Shown here: positions 1-6,437 of the stretch, piece after piece
How the letters are laid out: the number at the start of each line of letters is the position of its first letter
Numbering within the stretch: position 1 is the stretch's first letter
Assembly (NCBI GenBank): GCA_001793775.1
Contig: MGIN01000031.1
Location: 1 to 26,064 of the forward strand
Direction: 5' to 3'
Source: Candidatus Wolfebacteria bacterium GWA1_42_9
Lineage (GTDB): Bacteria > Patescibacteriota > Minisyncoccia > UBA6257 > JAGOQP01
DNA: 26,064 nt
Made by a program: the position numbers and the translations under genes
Notes under the pieces: model-generated
What the model was told of the DNA's origin: nothing
Seen by the model: only the letters and a program-made list of their open reading frames with translations
The model's database searches: none

Positions 1-54
1 ACGGCGGCGGAGTCGTATAGTGGCCAGTGACCATTGTTGCGATGCGGAGTTTTC

Positions 55-1248
55 TCATTTTTCCAAGATAAAATTTAATAATGCGCCGCTTGCCCATGCT
101 TGAGGAGAGCACGCGACCGGAATCTTTTCTATTTTTCCCTCGATTACCGCGTAAAGCTCCGGGATTTCACCGATTGCTTGATAAGCGTCAAGAAGAGCCA
201 TTTTAACTTTTTTATATTCGCGAACATATCCGTACTTCTTCAATCCCTGAGCAATAATCCAGTTGTCATGCGGCCAGATAGAACCGAGATGGTAACTCAT
301 GGGATTGAAGTCGGGATTTGATTCAGCGTGAGTACGGATGCCGTACGGCGTCCACATATCTTTTTGAAAAAGACGATCCACCACCGCTTTAATTTTATCA
401 TCTTCGTCGTCAAGAACACCGCTAAAAAGAAGATGGCCGGGATTGGAAGAAACTCTTTCATCTGGAAATTTTGACTCCGAAAGGGCGAAGGCAAAAAGAT
501 TTTTTTCGGGAAGCCAAAATTCTTTTATGACCGCTTCCTTTAATTTTTTAGCACGCGCGTTAAGTTTTTTTTCGAGAAATTCGTTTTTTAGCATTAGGGC
601 AAGTTCCGCCGCCTCGCGAAGCGCGGCATAGTAATACCCCTGCGCTTCAATGAGTTCTACCGGCGGCTTAAGCCCCAAGTGATCCATCCGGCTGTCTTTC
701 CATCCTTGATGCAGAAGGCCAGCGGGATTTTTTCTCTCATACTCAAGAAGCGCGTCTCCGTCAAAATCTCCATAGTTCTCGCACCACTCAAGAGCTGAAA
801 CAATATGCGGCCAATATTTTGCAAGCCACTCGGTATCCACGCTTTTTTCATAGTAGAGGCCGTAAAGATATATGAAAAGCGGGGTTGAATCCACTGAACC
901 GTAATACGGCAAAGGCCACTGTAACGATTTATATTCCGATGGATTCGGGTGCCACTCATGAATAATTTTCCCGGGCTCCTCTTCGCTGGCGTTATTAATT
1001 TTTTTTCCTTGTAATTCAGCAAGCAACTCAATTGTCCGCCGGGCAATCGTAGCGTCGTAATCAATTAATTGCCAAGAGACGATACAAGAGTCCCTGCCAA
1101 AGAGTGCGGCAAATCTTGGGAGCCCAGCGCGAATATAGCCGAGTTCCGGGTCTCGCAGTATCTCAATGTTTTCCTCCAACTTCGGCTTGATATTTTTAAT
1201 CGCTATTTTATTTTGGGCAGAGTTCATAGTAAAGTTTTTCATACTCAT
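55..1248 (-). CDS. Glycogen-debranching-type amylo-alpha-1,6-glucosidase domain protein
   Basis: Predicted to hydrolyse alpha-glucosidic branches or ends of a storage or surface glucan. The 397-residue protein shows the conserved pattern of the bacterial debranching (alpha/alpha)6-barrel domain: LFGRDS near residue 50, GSVDSTPLF near 117, QGWKDS near 182, and HLGSIWPHDN near 320. Full-length bacterial debranching enzymes are usually 650 residues or more with an N-terminal beta domain; only the catalytic barrel is present here. No signal peptide is seen, so it is probably cytoplasmic. Its start overlaps the 3' end of the upstream glycosyltransferase gene by 41 bases (20 if the internal ATG at 1227 is used), which suggests translational coupling. 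The family call is from recognised motifs; the substrate is inferred. A related glycoside hydrolase acting on another sugar polymer is possible. Confidence 0.8.
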   Translation of the reverse strand: MSMKNFTMNSAQNKIAIKNIKPKLEENIEILRDPELGYIRAGLPRFAALFGRDSCIVSWQLIDYDATIARRTIELLAELQGKKINNASEEEPGKIIHEWHPNPSEYKSLQWPLPYYGSVDSTPLFIYLYGLYYEKSVDTEWLAKYWPHIVSALEWCENYGDFDGDALLEYERKNPAGLLHQGWKDSRMDHLGLKPPVELIEAQGYYYAALREAAELALMLKNEFLEKKLNARAKKLKEAVIKEFWLPEKNLFAFALSESKFPDERVSSNPGHLLFSGVLDDEDDKIKAVVDRLFQKDMWTPYGIRTHAESNPDFNPMSYHLGSIWPHDNWIIAQGLKKYGYVREYKKVKMALLDAYQAIGEIPELYAVIEGKIEKIPVACSPQAWASGALLNFILEK

Positions 1249-2308
1249 CGGCCATTCGCTCTTTGCTGAAATTATTTTCTACATGTTTGCGAACCGCACG
1301 GCGGTCAAGCTGATTAATTTTTTTCATCGCCGCAACAAGTTTTTCGATATCGCTTTCAATAACAAATCCGCTTTTGCCATCTTTGATTAGTTCTTCCATT
1401 GAACCGCGGCGATACGCGATGACCGGGGTTCCGCAAGCCATTGCCTCCGCAACCACAAGGCCAAACGGCTCCTCCCATTCAATGGGATATAAAAGCGCTT
1501 TGGCGTTACCGTAAAAATCCGAAAGCTCATTATCTTGCAGTTCACCCATATATTTTATGTTTTCATTAAGATGCGGTTTGATGATCTTATCAAAGTACTC
1601 TTGCTGTGTCGGATCAATGCGGCCAGCAAGAAGAAGTTTTGTGTTGAGCTTCTCCGCGGCGGCAATCGCATTCTCAACCCCTTTGTGCTTGTTCATCCGC
1701 GCTATCCAGACAAAATGTTCGCCGCCTTTCTTATTGAAACGAAAATGTTCGAGATCAATGCCGTTGTAGATTACCCGGCTTTTAGGAATATCTATCATTG
1801 CAAGTTTACGCGCCGATTCGCTGATGAATACGATATTGGTGCGATGTGCCTCTTCGGTGAAAAGACGCAATCGGTCATCCTTGGTCGCGTCGGCATTCGT
1901 ACGATAAAGCGGATTATGCATCGTATGGACTACCGAGACGCGCGAGATACCTTGAAAAAAAAGCGCCCATAGGTCCAAATGGCTATGAACAAGGTCGAAC
2001 TCGCCCTTCTCCGCCATCTCAAATGCCGTTGAAAGGTTTCTTAAATTCCAAATAGGATTTGACCAGGGGATATTTGCCTCGCTGAGAGACCTGTCAAAAA
2101 CTGAGACGAGTTTTGCGGAAGTTCGAGAACCGGGAGACGCAAAAAGCGTTACTTCATGTCCTCGGCGCGTAAGTTCTTCTGTAAGCATCGAAACGATGCG
2201 CTCAATCCCGCCGTAGCCTTTCGGGGGGATAGTAAACCAAAGAGGCGCTACCTGGGCAATGCGGAGTTTCTTTTGTTTTTTATGCGAGTTTTTCATAAAT
2301 TTTTTCAT
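1208..2308 (-). CDS. Glycosyltransferase family 4 (first of pair, downstream)
   Basis: A GT-B fold retaining glycosyltransferase that would transfer a sugar from a nucleotide-sugar donor to a glycan or lipid acceptor at the cytoplasmic face. The N-terminal part has the family's glycine-rich start (PPKGYGGIER) followed by a Rossmann half with VHTMHNPLY. The C-terminal half has the EPFGLVVAE E-x7-E motif at about residues 280-288, then ACGTPVIAY, both typical of GT4 donor binding. The start is uncertain: TTG at 2317, ATG at 2308 or ATG at 2296; all overlap the end of the next gene upstream, and none has a ribosome binding site. It resembles its neighbour along its whole length, so the pair likely arose by duplication. 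Acceptor and linkage cannot be read from sequence. Confidence 0.88.
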   Translation of the reverse strand: MKKFMKNSHKKQKKLRIAQVAPLWFTIPPKGYGGIERIVSMLTEELTRRGHEVTLFASPGSRTSAKLVSVFDRSLSEANIPWSNPIWNLRNLSTAFEMAEKGEFDLVHSHLDLWALFFQGISRVSVVHTMHNPLYRTNADATKDDRLRLFTEEAHRTNIVFISESARKLAMIDIPKSRVIYNGIDLEHFRFNKKGGEHFVWIARMNKHKGVENAIAAAEKLNTKLLLAGRIDPTQQEYFDKIIKPHLNENIKYMGELQDNELSDFYGNAKALLYPIEWEEPFGLVVAEAMACGTPVIAYRRGSMEELIKDGKSGFVIESDIEKLVAAMKKINQLDRRAVRKHVENNFSKERMADEYEKLYYELCPK

Positions 2309-3317
2309 ATTTATCAACCATTTGTTTCAAAGAAAACCTCTCTTCTACCGTCTTGCGGCATATCTTTCGGTTAATTTCCGGCAGCCGTCCTATCGCTTTA
2401 ATCATCTCCTCTGGCGTATCCGCAACGAAACCAGTTTTTCCGTGTTCTACTATTTCGGGCACCGAACCTTTTCTAAAACCAATCACCGGGGTTCCGCAAG
2501 CCATTGCTTCTATCATAACGAGGCCAAACGGCTCCCGGCGATCAATCGGAAAAAGAAGCGCTTTGGCGTTTTTCAAAAGTTCAACCTTCTCCTGGAAGTT
2601 AACTTGCCCGCGAAAGGAGATATTCTCATCATTGAGGCGCGGCTGGATTTCGTGCAGAAAAAAAGACCATTCGGCATTTCCTGCGCTGTTTCCGGCAATA
2701 ACCAGCTTCTGCCCCGCGGCTCTAGCAACTTCGATAGCGGTCAGCACGCCCTTTTCCCTGTTAAGGCGGCTCAAATACAAAAGATAGTCGCCGGGAGAAT
2801 CGTCGAATTTATAACGCGTGGGATCGATGCCGTTATAGACCACGCCGCACACGGGAACGCCAAACTCCTCCATGCTTTTTTTATGATCTTCGGAAATCGC
2901 CACAAATTTTATTTTGTTGTAGGCCTTCATTACTTCGGCGTACTGCTTGTCCACTGGCCGATGAACGGTGGTTAGAAATTGCGGACAGTCGAGGCGAAGC
3001 GAAAGCGGAAACATGAAAAAGTTGAAATGGTTATGGAGAATGTCAAATTCGTAAAACCGATCGAAAACTTCTTTCAGCATGCGCATCACCGGCGCATGAG
3101 GATTTTTCAATTCATGATCAAGCCAAATCGCTTTTTCAATAGTAGGAACGAATTTTGCGGATGTTTTTGAATCGTCCGAGGCAAAAAGCGTTATATCATA
3201 CCCTCGCCTCACCAGCTCTTCGGTGAGTTCAGAGAGCATAAGCTCAATCCCGCCGTATGTTCTCGGCGGTATCGGGATCCACAAAGGGGCGAGTTGTGCA
3301 ATGCGAGGTTTTTTCAT
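2280..3317 (-). CDS. Glycosyltransferase family 4 (second of pair, promoter-proximal)
   Basis: A second GT4 enzyme with the same architecture: N-terminal PPRTYGGIEL glycine-rich loop, VHRPVD segment mid-protein, and the E-x7-E motif EPFGLVMIE at about residues 262-270 followed by ACGTPVIGF. Length (345 residues) is normal for GT4. I chose ATG 3317 because the upstream in-frame start at 3338 is a TTG that only adds a short hydrophobic stretch. It is the first gene of a three-gene minus-strand set in which each gene overlaps the next by roughly 15-40 bases. Together with the debranching enzyme, the set suggests synthesis and trimming of a glucan-like polymer, but this pathway is inference only. 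No signal peptide or membrane segment is seen. Confidence 0.88.
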   Translation of the reverse strand: MKKPRIAQLAPLWIPIPPRTYGGIELMLSELTEELVRRGYDITLFASDDSKTSAKFVPTIEKAIWLDHELKNPHAPVMRMLKEVFDRFYEFDILHNHFNFFMFPLSLRLDCPQFLTTVHRPVDKQYAEVMKAYNKIKFVAISEDHKKSMEEFGVPVCGVVYNGIDPTRYKFDDSPGDYLLYLSRLNREKGVLTAIEVARAAGQKLVIAGNSAGNAEWSFFLHEIQPRLNDENISFRGQVNFQEKVELLKNAKALLFPIDRREPFGLVMIEAMACGTPVIGFRKGSVPEIVEHGKTGFVADTPEEMIKAIGRLPEINRKICRKTVEERFSLKQMVDKYEKIYEKLA

Positions 3318-3406
3318 GTATATAAGTATTAATATCAAAAATGACGTCTATTCGGATGTTTGCTTTTCGTATAAACCTATTTTATCAAAAATTTGCTTAT
3401 ACCGAT

Positions 3407-3526
3407 AGGAGGTGATAGTTGCTACAGAAAATAATACAGCAGATTCACTGCTGTATTATTTTCAACTTATTTTACCGAGGTACTCGGGTCGCACTGCAGC
3501 CTCAAGATATTAGGTCATGCCGATAA
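3407..3526 (+). other. Perfect Shine-Dalgarno sequence with a 35-codon ORF of unknown status
   Basis: AGGAGGTGAT at 3407-3416 is a ten-base complement of the usual 16S rRNA tail. It sits six bases after its GG core from a TTG that opens a 35-codon frame ending in TAA at 3524-3526. The peptide has no recognisable family. The frame contains the 16-bp hairpin at 3427-3463, which more probably serves as terminator for the tRNA-Asp transcript on the other strand. This may be a decayed gene start, a leader peptide or chance. Confidence 0.2.
3427..3463 (-). terminator. 16-bp perfect hairpin, probable terminator of the tRNA-Asp unit
   Basis: Arms 3427-3442 and 3448-3463 are perfect reverse complements around a five-base loop (ATTCA). 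Both ends are A/T-rich, giving TATTATTTT after the stem on either strand, so it could act in both directions. It lies about 75 bases downstream of tRNA-Asp on the minus strand, before the glycosyltransferase operon. A weaker hairpin (CCGAG/CTCGG) is at 3475-3487. Confidence 0.65.
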
Positions 3527-3539
3527 AAAGTTGTCAATG

Positions 3540-3614
3540 CGGACCGGACGGGATTTGAACCCGTGATCTTCTCCTTGACAAGGAGACATGTTAACCAGGC
3601 TACACCACCGGTCC
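3540..3614 (-). tRNA. tRNA-Asp (anticodon GTC)
   Basis: The minus strand folds as a complete cloverleaf: seven-pair acceptor GGACCGG/CCGGTCC, D arm with GTTAA-type loop, anticodon stem TCTCC/GGAGA around the loop TTGTCAA (anticodon GTC), and T arm ACGGG/CCCGT around TTCAAAT. The discriminator base is G at 3540, as is usual for tRNA-Asp. The 3' CCA is not encoded (the next bases read CAT), so CCA must be added after transcription. It has its own promoter at 3627-3655 and a hairpin terminator at 3427-3463. Confidence 0.95.
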
Positions 3615-3626
3615 AAAAACGTTATT

Positions 3627-3655
3627 AATATACACTTTGGCGGAAGGTTTTTCAA
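3627..3655 (-). promoter_or_regulatory. Sigma-70-type promoter of tRNA-Asp
   Basis: On the minus strand: TTGAAA (3650-3655), 17-base spacer, TATATT (3627-3632). Predicted transcription start near 3620, about six bases before the mature tRNA 5' end. It overlaps a plus-strand promoter (3637-3664) pointing the other way. Confidence 0.75.
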
Positions 3656-3664
3656 GAATATAAA
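3637..3664 (+). promoter_or_regulatory. Divergent promoter for the structured RNA candidate
   Basis: TTGGCG (3637-3642), 16-base spacer, TATAAA (3659-3664). Predicted start near 3671, exactly where GC-rich paired sequence begins. It is interleaved with the tRNA-Asp promoter, so the two may compete for RNA polymerase. Confidence 0.55.
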
Positions 3665-3670
3665 AAGCGC

Positions 3671-3935
3671 AACCGCTGGGACTTTGGACAAGTGCTCCAG
3701 CGGTCTTAGTAGCCACGGCTGTTTCCGTGTCTTGTCGGAGGTCATTTGCTGACACAGGAACGGATGGCCGCGGCTGGAGGGCGGTTTGCACATGGTGTCG
3801 ACGACGTTTTGGCGGGACGTGTTTAGCGGGGTATGTTTGGCGGGATTTTTGGGGGAGGCGCCTTGTTAAGCCCCTAATAAAAGGAGGGAATTTCTGTGGT
3901 GGGCGTCGTCTACCAGAGGTGCAGCGAGTACGTAA
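3671..3935 (+). ncRNA. Unidentified GC-rich structured RNA candidate
   Basis: This stretch is markedly richer in G and C than its surroundings, has no credible protein frame and begins at the predicted start of a divergent promoter. It holds a long hairpin at 3672-3704 (ACCGCTGG/CCAGCGGT, inner ACTT/AAGT), a small CACGG/CCGTG stem at 3714-3729, and TGTCGG/CTGACA at 3733-3754. A long-range stem is built from 3787-3791 with 3919-3923, 3793-3796 with 3912-3915, and 3800-3806 (GACGACG) with 3904-3910 (CGTCGTC). That stem encloses G-rich repeats (GGCGGGA, AGCGGGG, GGCGGGA, GGGGGA) about 14 bases apart at 3811-3856. I could not match it to tmRNA, RNase P RNA, SRP RNA, 6S RNA or a riboswitch; no terminator is evident and the 3' end is a guess. 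Confidence 0.5.
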
Positions 3936-4017
3936 CTTAAATATACCACAATCGTTTTAAAAGCAAAGGGTCTGGAAATTATTCGCATGTGCGCTTTCGC
4001 TAACGCTTTTCGCATAC

Positions 4018-4023
4018 TATAAT
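4018..4023 (+). promoter_or_regulatory. -10 box for the NlpC/P60 gene, leaderless spacing
   Basis: A consensus TATAAT lies six bases before the ATG at 4030, which puts the expected transcription start at or next to the start codon. No good -35 and no ribosome binding site are visible. The preceding GCGCTTTCGC/GCTTTTCGC direct repeat (about 3991-4013) might be an activator site. Confidence 0.5.
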
Positions 4024-4029
4024 TTATCT

Positions 4030-4464
4030 ATGTCCGGAAAAAGGAGCGTTGACGCTAAAAAAATTACCGATTTTGCCAAAAAGTTTGTTGGTGTCCCTTA
4101 TAAATATGGGGCTACTATGAAAGAAGCTCCTAAATTTTTTGATTGTTCCAGTTTTGTGAAATATGTTTTTGGGCATTTTGGGGTTGAGTTGCCCAGAAGC
4201 ACTATTGAACAAGCAGAGTTTTTAAAAAAAACAGTCAAAACGAAGAGAGGTTTAAAAATTGGAGATCTTCTCTACCTCCATGGAACTCGTGGTTATTACA
4301 CAAAAAAGTTTCCTCAGGGAATTGGCCACGTTGTTATGTACATAGGCAATGGTAAAGTAATTCACGCTGGCGGGTCGGGGAGGAAAGCTGGTGTTAAAAT
4401 TGGTATTCTTTTTAAAGTTATAAAAAAGGGAAAACCTCTGGTGGTTATAAAGAGAGTAATCTAG
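4030..4464 (+). CDS. NlpC/P60 family peptidase
   Basis: A papain-like cysteine peptidase of the NlpC/P60 type, which normally cuts gamma-D-glutamyl-diaminopimelate or related bonds in peptidoglycan. The 144-residue protein is a single catalytic domain. The nucleophile is Cys39 in FFDCSSFV, the catalytic histidine His100 in GIGHVVMYIG, and the third polar residue is probably His112 in VIHAGG. No signal peptide, membrane segment or wall-binding domain is seen, which is unusual for a wall hydrolase; it could be exported by a non-Sec route, act in the cytoplasm, or act on a different amide bond. The gene is flanked by the structured RNA candidate and tRNA-Met and appears to be its own transcription unit with a -10 box six bases before the ATG. 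Confidence 0.85.
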   Translation: MSGKRSVDAKKITDFAKKFVGVPYKYGATMKEAPKFFDCSSFVKYVFGHFGVELPRSTIEQAEFLKKTVKTKRGLKIGDLLYLHGTRGYYTKKFPQGIGHVVMYIGNGKVIHAGGSGRKAGVKIGILFKVIKKGKPLVVIKRVI

Positions 4465-4470
4465 TTTCCC

Positions 4471-4499
4471 TTGCCACTTTTTTCCTTCTAATTTATACT
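4471..4499 (+). promoter_or_regulatory. Sigma-70-type promoter of tRNA-Met and the ABC exporter
   Basis: TTGCCA (4471-4476), 17-base spacer, TATACT (4494-4499). The predicted start (4506-4508) coincides with the first base of the tRNA at 4508, so the tRNA may need little or no 5' trimming. Confidence 0.75.
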
Positions 4500-4507
4500 C
4501 TTTTTAC

Positions 4508-4579
4508 GCCGGTGTAGCTCAGGGGTAGAGCAGACGTTTCATAAGCGTCGGGTCGCAGGTTCGAATCCTGCCACCGGTA
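4508..4579 (+). tRNA. tRNA with anticodon CAT (elongator Met, or Ile2)
   Basis: The cloverleaf is complete: acceptor GCCGGTG/CACCGGT with a G-U first pair, D arm GCTC/GAGC, anticodon stem GACGT/GCGTC around TTCATAA (anticodon CAT), and T arm GCAGG/CCTGC around TTCGAAT. The discriminator is A at 4579. It lacks the three consecutive G-C pairs next to the anticodon loop and the unpaired 1-72 position of initiator tRNA, so it is not tRNA-fMet. CAT is also the gene-encoded anticodon of lysidine-modified tRNA-Ile2, which I cannot exclude. No CCA is encoded: CTG follows and then the ATG of the ABC transporter. Confidence 0.92.
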
Positions 4580-4582
4580 CTG

Positions 4583-6370
4583 ATGGCTAAAATAAAGAAC
4601 AGATTCTCCAAAAAAATATTTTGGGAAGGGGTTTCTATACTCTTCCGGGAATTAAAACCTCATAAAAAAACGGTCTGGTTTTTGGTAATTTTGAGCACCT
4701 TGGGAGCGGTTTTTGAAGCCTTTGTCCCGCTGATGGCCGGAAAGATTTTTGATGCCATTATAAAAATTGTTGAAAACCCACTTTTGTCTCTTGTCAGTAT
4801 ATTCGGAATTATTATTGTCTGGTTTGGTTTGAAGTTTTTAAGCGATGTTCTTCATTGGAAGATAGGTCTTAGCAACCAAAAATTGGGAGTTGTTCTTGAA
4901 GCGGAATATACGGCCAAAGGTTTTGGAAGATTATTTGAACTACCCATCGCCCTCCACAAAGAAAAGAAACACGGCGAGATAGGCGACAGGATTATGAGAG
5001 CGGCCGGACGGTTGGAAGAAATAGTAACCAGAGTTTCCGTTAATCTTTTGCCGAGCTTTCTTAGTATAGTCGTGGCTTTGGCAATAACGTTGTTAATCAA
5101 TTGGCAGCTGACAGCGATTTTACTAGTGGCTATTTTGTTGTACGTGGTGGTGTTGTGGAGATCAGTTCCTCCTTTGGCCGGCATCCAATCAAAAATGCAC
5201 AAAGCCTACAACCGAGCTTTTGGCAAAGCCTGGGATTCTCTGGATAATATCCAGGAAATAAAACAGGCGGCGACCGAGGATTACGAACAAAATAGGATAA
5301 GAGAAAGTTTTTTGAAGAAAGCGGCTCCTTTATGGGTGAGGATGATGGATATTTATATGAAATTGGATTTTGTCCAGAGGATTTTGATTTCTCTCTGTCA
5401 GCTTTCAATTTTTGTTCTTTCGGTGTTTTTTGTCAGAGACGGTCTGATTACTCCCGGTCAGTTGGTGGCCTTCAACGGATATGCGGCGATGATATTCGGG
5501 CCGTTTGTAATTCTTGGACAAAATTGGCAGGTTGTCCAAAATGGCTTTATTGCTCTGACAAGAGCTGAAAGAATTATTGAACTGCCGGCAGAAGAATACA
5601 TTCCGGAACAATCAACTCCTTTCAAGGAAATAGGCGGCGATATTGTTTTTAAAAACGTTTCTTTTTCCTACAAAACATCAGAAAACTATATTTTGAAAGA
5701 CGTTTCTTTTGGAGTTAAGCCTGGAGAAAGAATGGCTATTGTTGGAGAATCGGGTGTTGGTAAAACTACCCTGATAAACCTGCTTCTCGGGCTCTATTTT
5801 CCTCAGAAAGGAAAAATTTTCGTGGATGGAAAAGATATCCGAAAAATAAATCTGAAATCTTATCGCTCGAGAGTGGGAGTGGTTTCGCAGGAGCCGACTC
5901 TTTTTAACGACACTATAGGAAGAAATATTAGTTACGGGAGTTTCGGCAAATCTGGCAAGGAAATTGTTAGAGCGGTCAATCGAGCTCATGCCGACGAGTT
6001 CATTGATAAGTTTCCCAAGAAGTATAAACAGCTGGTTGGTTGGAAAGGAATAAAGTTGTCTATTGGCCAAAAGCAAAGAATCGCCCTAGCCAGAGCTTTT
6101 TTGAAAGATCCTGATATTTTAATTTTAGACGAGCCAACCTCGGCCTTGGATGCCAAGTCGGAACAGCTGATAAAAGAATCTTTAGAGGAACTGATGAAGG
6201 GCAGAACGACTTTTATTATTGCCCACAGATTGAGCACGATCAGGGAAGCAGATAAAATTTTGGTTTTTGATAAGGGAAGATTGGTAGAACAAGGCAAGCA
6301 CGATGAATTAATGGGAATAAAAAACGGTGTTTATAGGGAGTTTTACGAATTACAGAATAAAACCAGTTAA
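4583..6370 (+). CDS. ABC exporter half-transporter (fused membrane and ATPase domains)
   Basis: A 595-residue type I exporter subunit of the MsbA/MdlB kind, expected to work as a homodimer that moves a lipid, peptide or drug across the cytoplasmic membrane using ATP. Residues about 20-330 form the six-helix membrane domain. The ATPase domain follows with Walker A GESGVGKTT at about 388-396, the signature LSIGQ near 492 (Ile in place of the usual second Gly of LSGGQ), Walker B ILILDEP with Asp516/Glu517, and the switch histidine His548 in IIAHRLST. Its ATG is three bases after the tRNA-Met discriminator base, and I see no separate promoter or ribosome binding site, so the message is probably released from a tRNA-mRNA precursor. 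The substrate cannot be told from the sequence. Confidence 0.95.
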   Translation: MAKIKNRFSKKIFWEGVSILFRELKPHKKTVWFLVILSTLGAVFEAFVPLMAGKIFDAIIKIVENPLLSLVSIFGIIIVWFGLKFLSDVLHWKIGLSNQKLGVVLEAEYTAKGFGRLFELPIALHKEKKHGEIGDRIMRAAGRLEEIVTRVSVNLLPSFLSIVVALAITLLINWQLTAILLVAILLYVVVLWRSVPPLAGIQSKMHKAYNRAFGKAWDSLDNIQEIKQAATEDYEQNRIRESFLKKAAPLWVRMMDIYMKLDFVQRILISLCQLSIFVLSVFFVRDGLITPGQLVAFNGYAAMIFGPFVILGQNWQVVQNGFIALTRAERIIELPAEEYIPEQSTPFKEIGGDIVFKNVSFSYKTSENYILKDVSFGVKPGERMAIVGESGVGKTTLINLLLGLYFPQKGKIFVDGKDIRKINLKSYRSRVGVVSQEPTLFNDTIGRNISYGSFGKSGKEIVRAVNRAHADEFIDKFPKKYKQLVGWKGIKLSIGQKQRIALARAFLKDPDILILDEPTSALDAKSEQLIKESLEELMKGRTTFIIAHRLSTIREADKILVFDKGRLVEQGKHDELMGIKNGVYREFYELQNKTS

Positions 6371-6422
6371 GTTCTAAATATTCCGGCTATAGAGCACAAT
6401 AACTAACTTTTTATTTCTGATG

Positions 6423-6431
6423 TGCTATAAT
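6423..6431 (+). promoter_or_regulatory. Extended -10 promoter (TGCTATAAT)
   Basis: TGC followed by the consensus TATAAT at 6426-6431, in the context TGTGCTATAAT. The same TGTGCTAT word recurs in the palindromic promoter at 7715. An upstream GAGCACA near 6391 makes a weak inverted repeat with TGTGCT. No -35 is evident, as often with extended -10 promoters. Confidence 0.55.
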
Positions 6432-6437
6432 TAGCTA

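Noticed and set aside
1535..1972. 145-codon frame opposite the first GT4 gene
   Set aside because: It is fully antisense to a well-supported glycosyltransferase, with no protein resemblance.
3811..3860. Possible G-quadruplex in the repeated GGCGGG runs
   Set aside because: The loops between most G-runs are about 10 bases, too long for a convincing quadruplex; better explained as part of the RNA fold.
3671..3935. tmRNA or RNase P RNA
   Set aside because: No tag frame ending in an ALAA-like peptide, no tRNA-like ends with a TTCGA arm, and no GAGGAAAGTCC or ACAGAA-type conserved RNase P regions were found on either strand.
3515..3960. Several open frames of 60-90 codons on both strands in the GC-rich block after tRNA-Asp
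   Set aside because: They overlap the tRNA or strong hairpins, have skewed composition (runs of Arg, Gly, Cys) and resemble no protein.
4508..4579. Initiator tRNA-fMet
   Set aside because: The anticodon stem lacks the three G-C pairs and position 1 is paired (G-U) with 72, unlike initiator tRNA.
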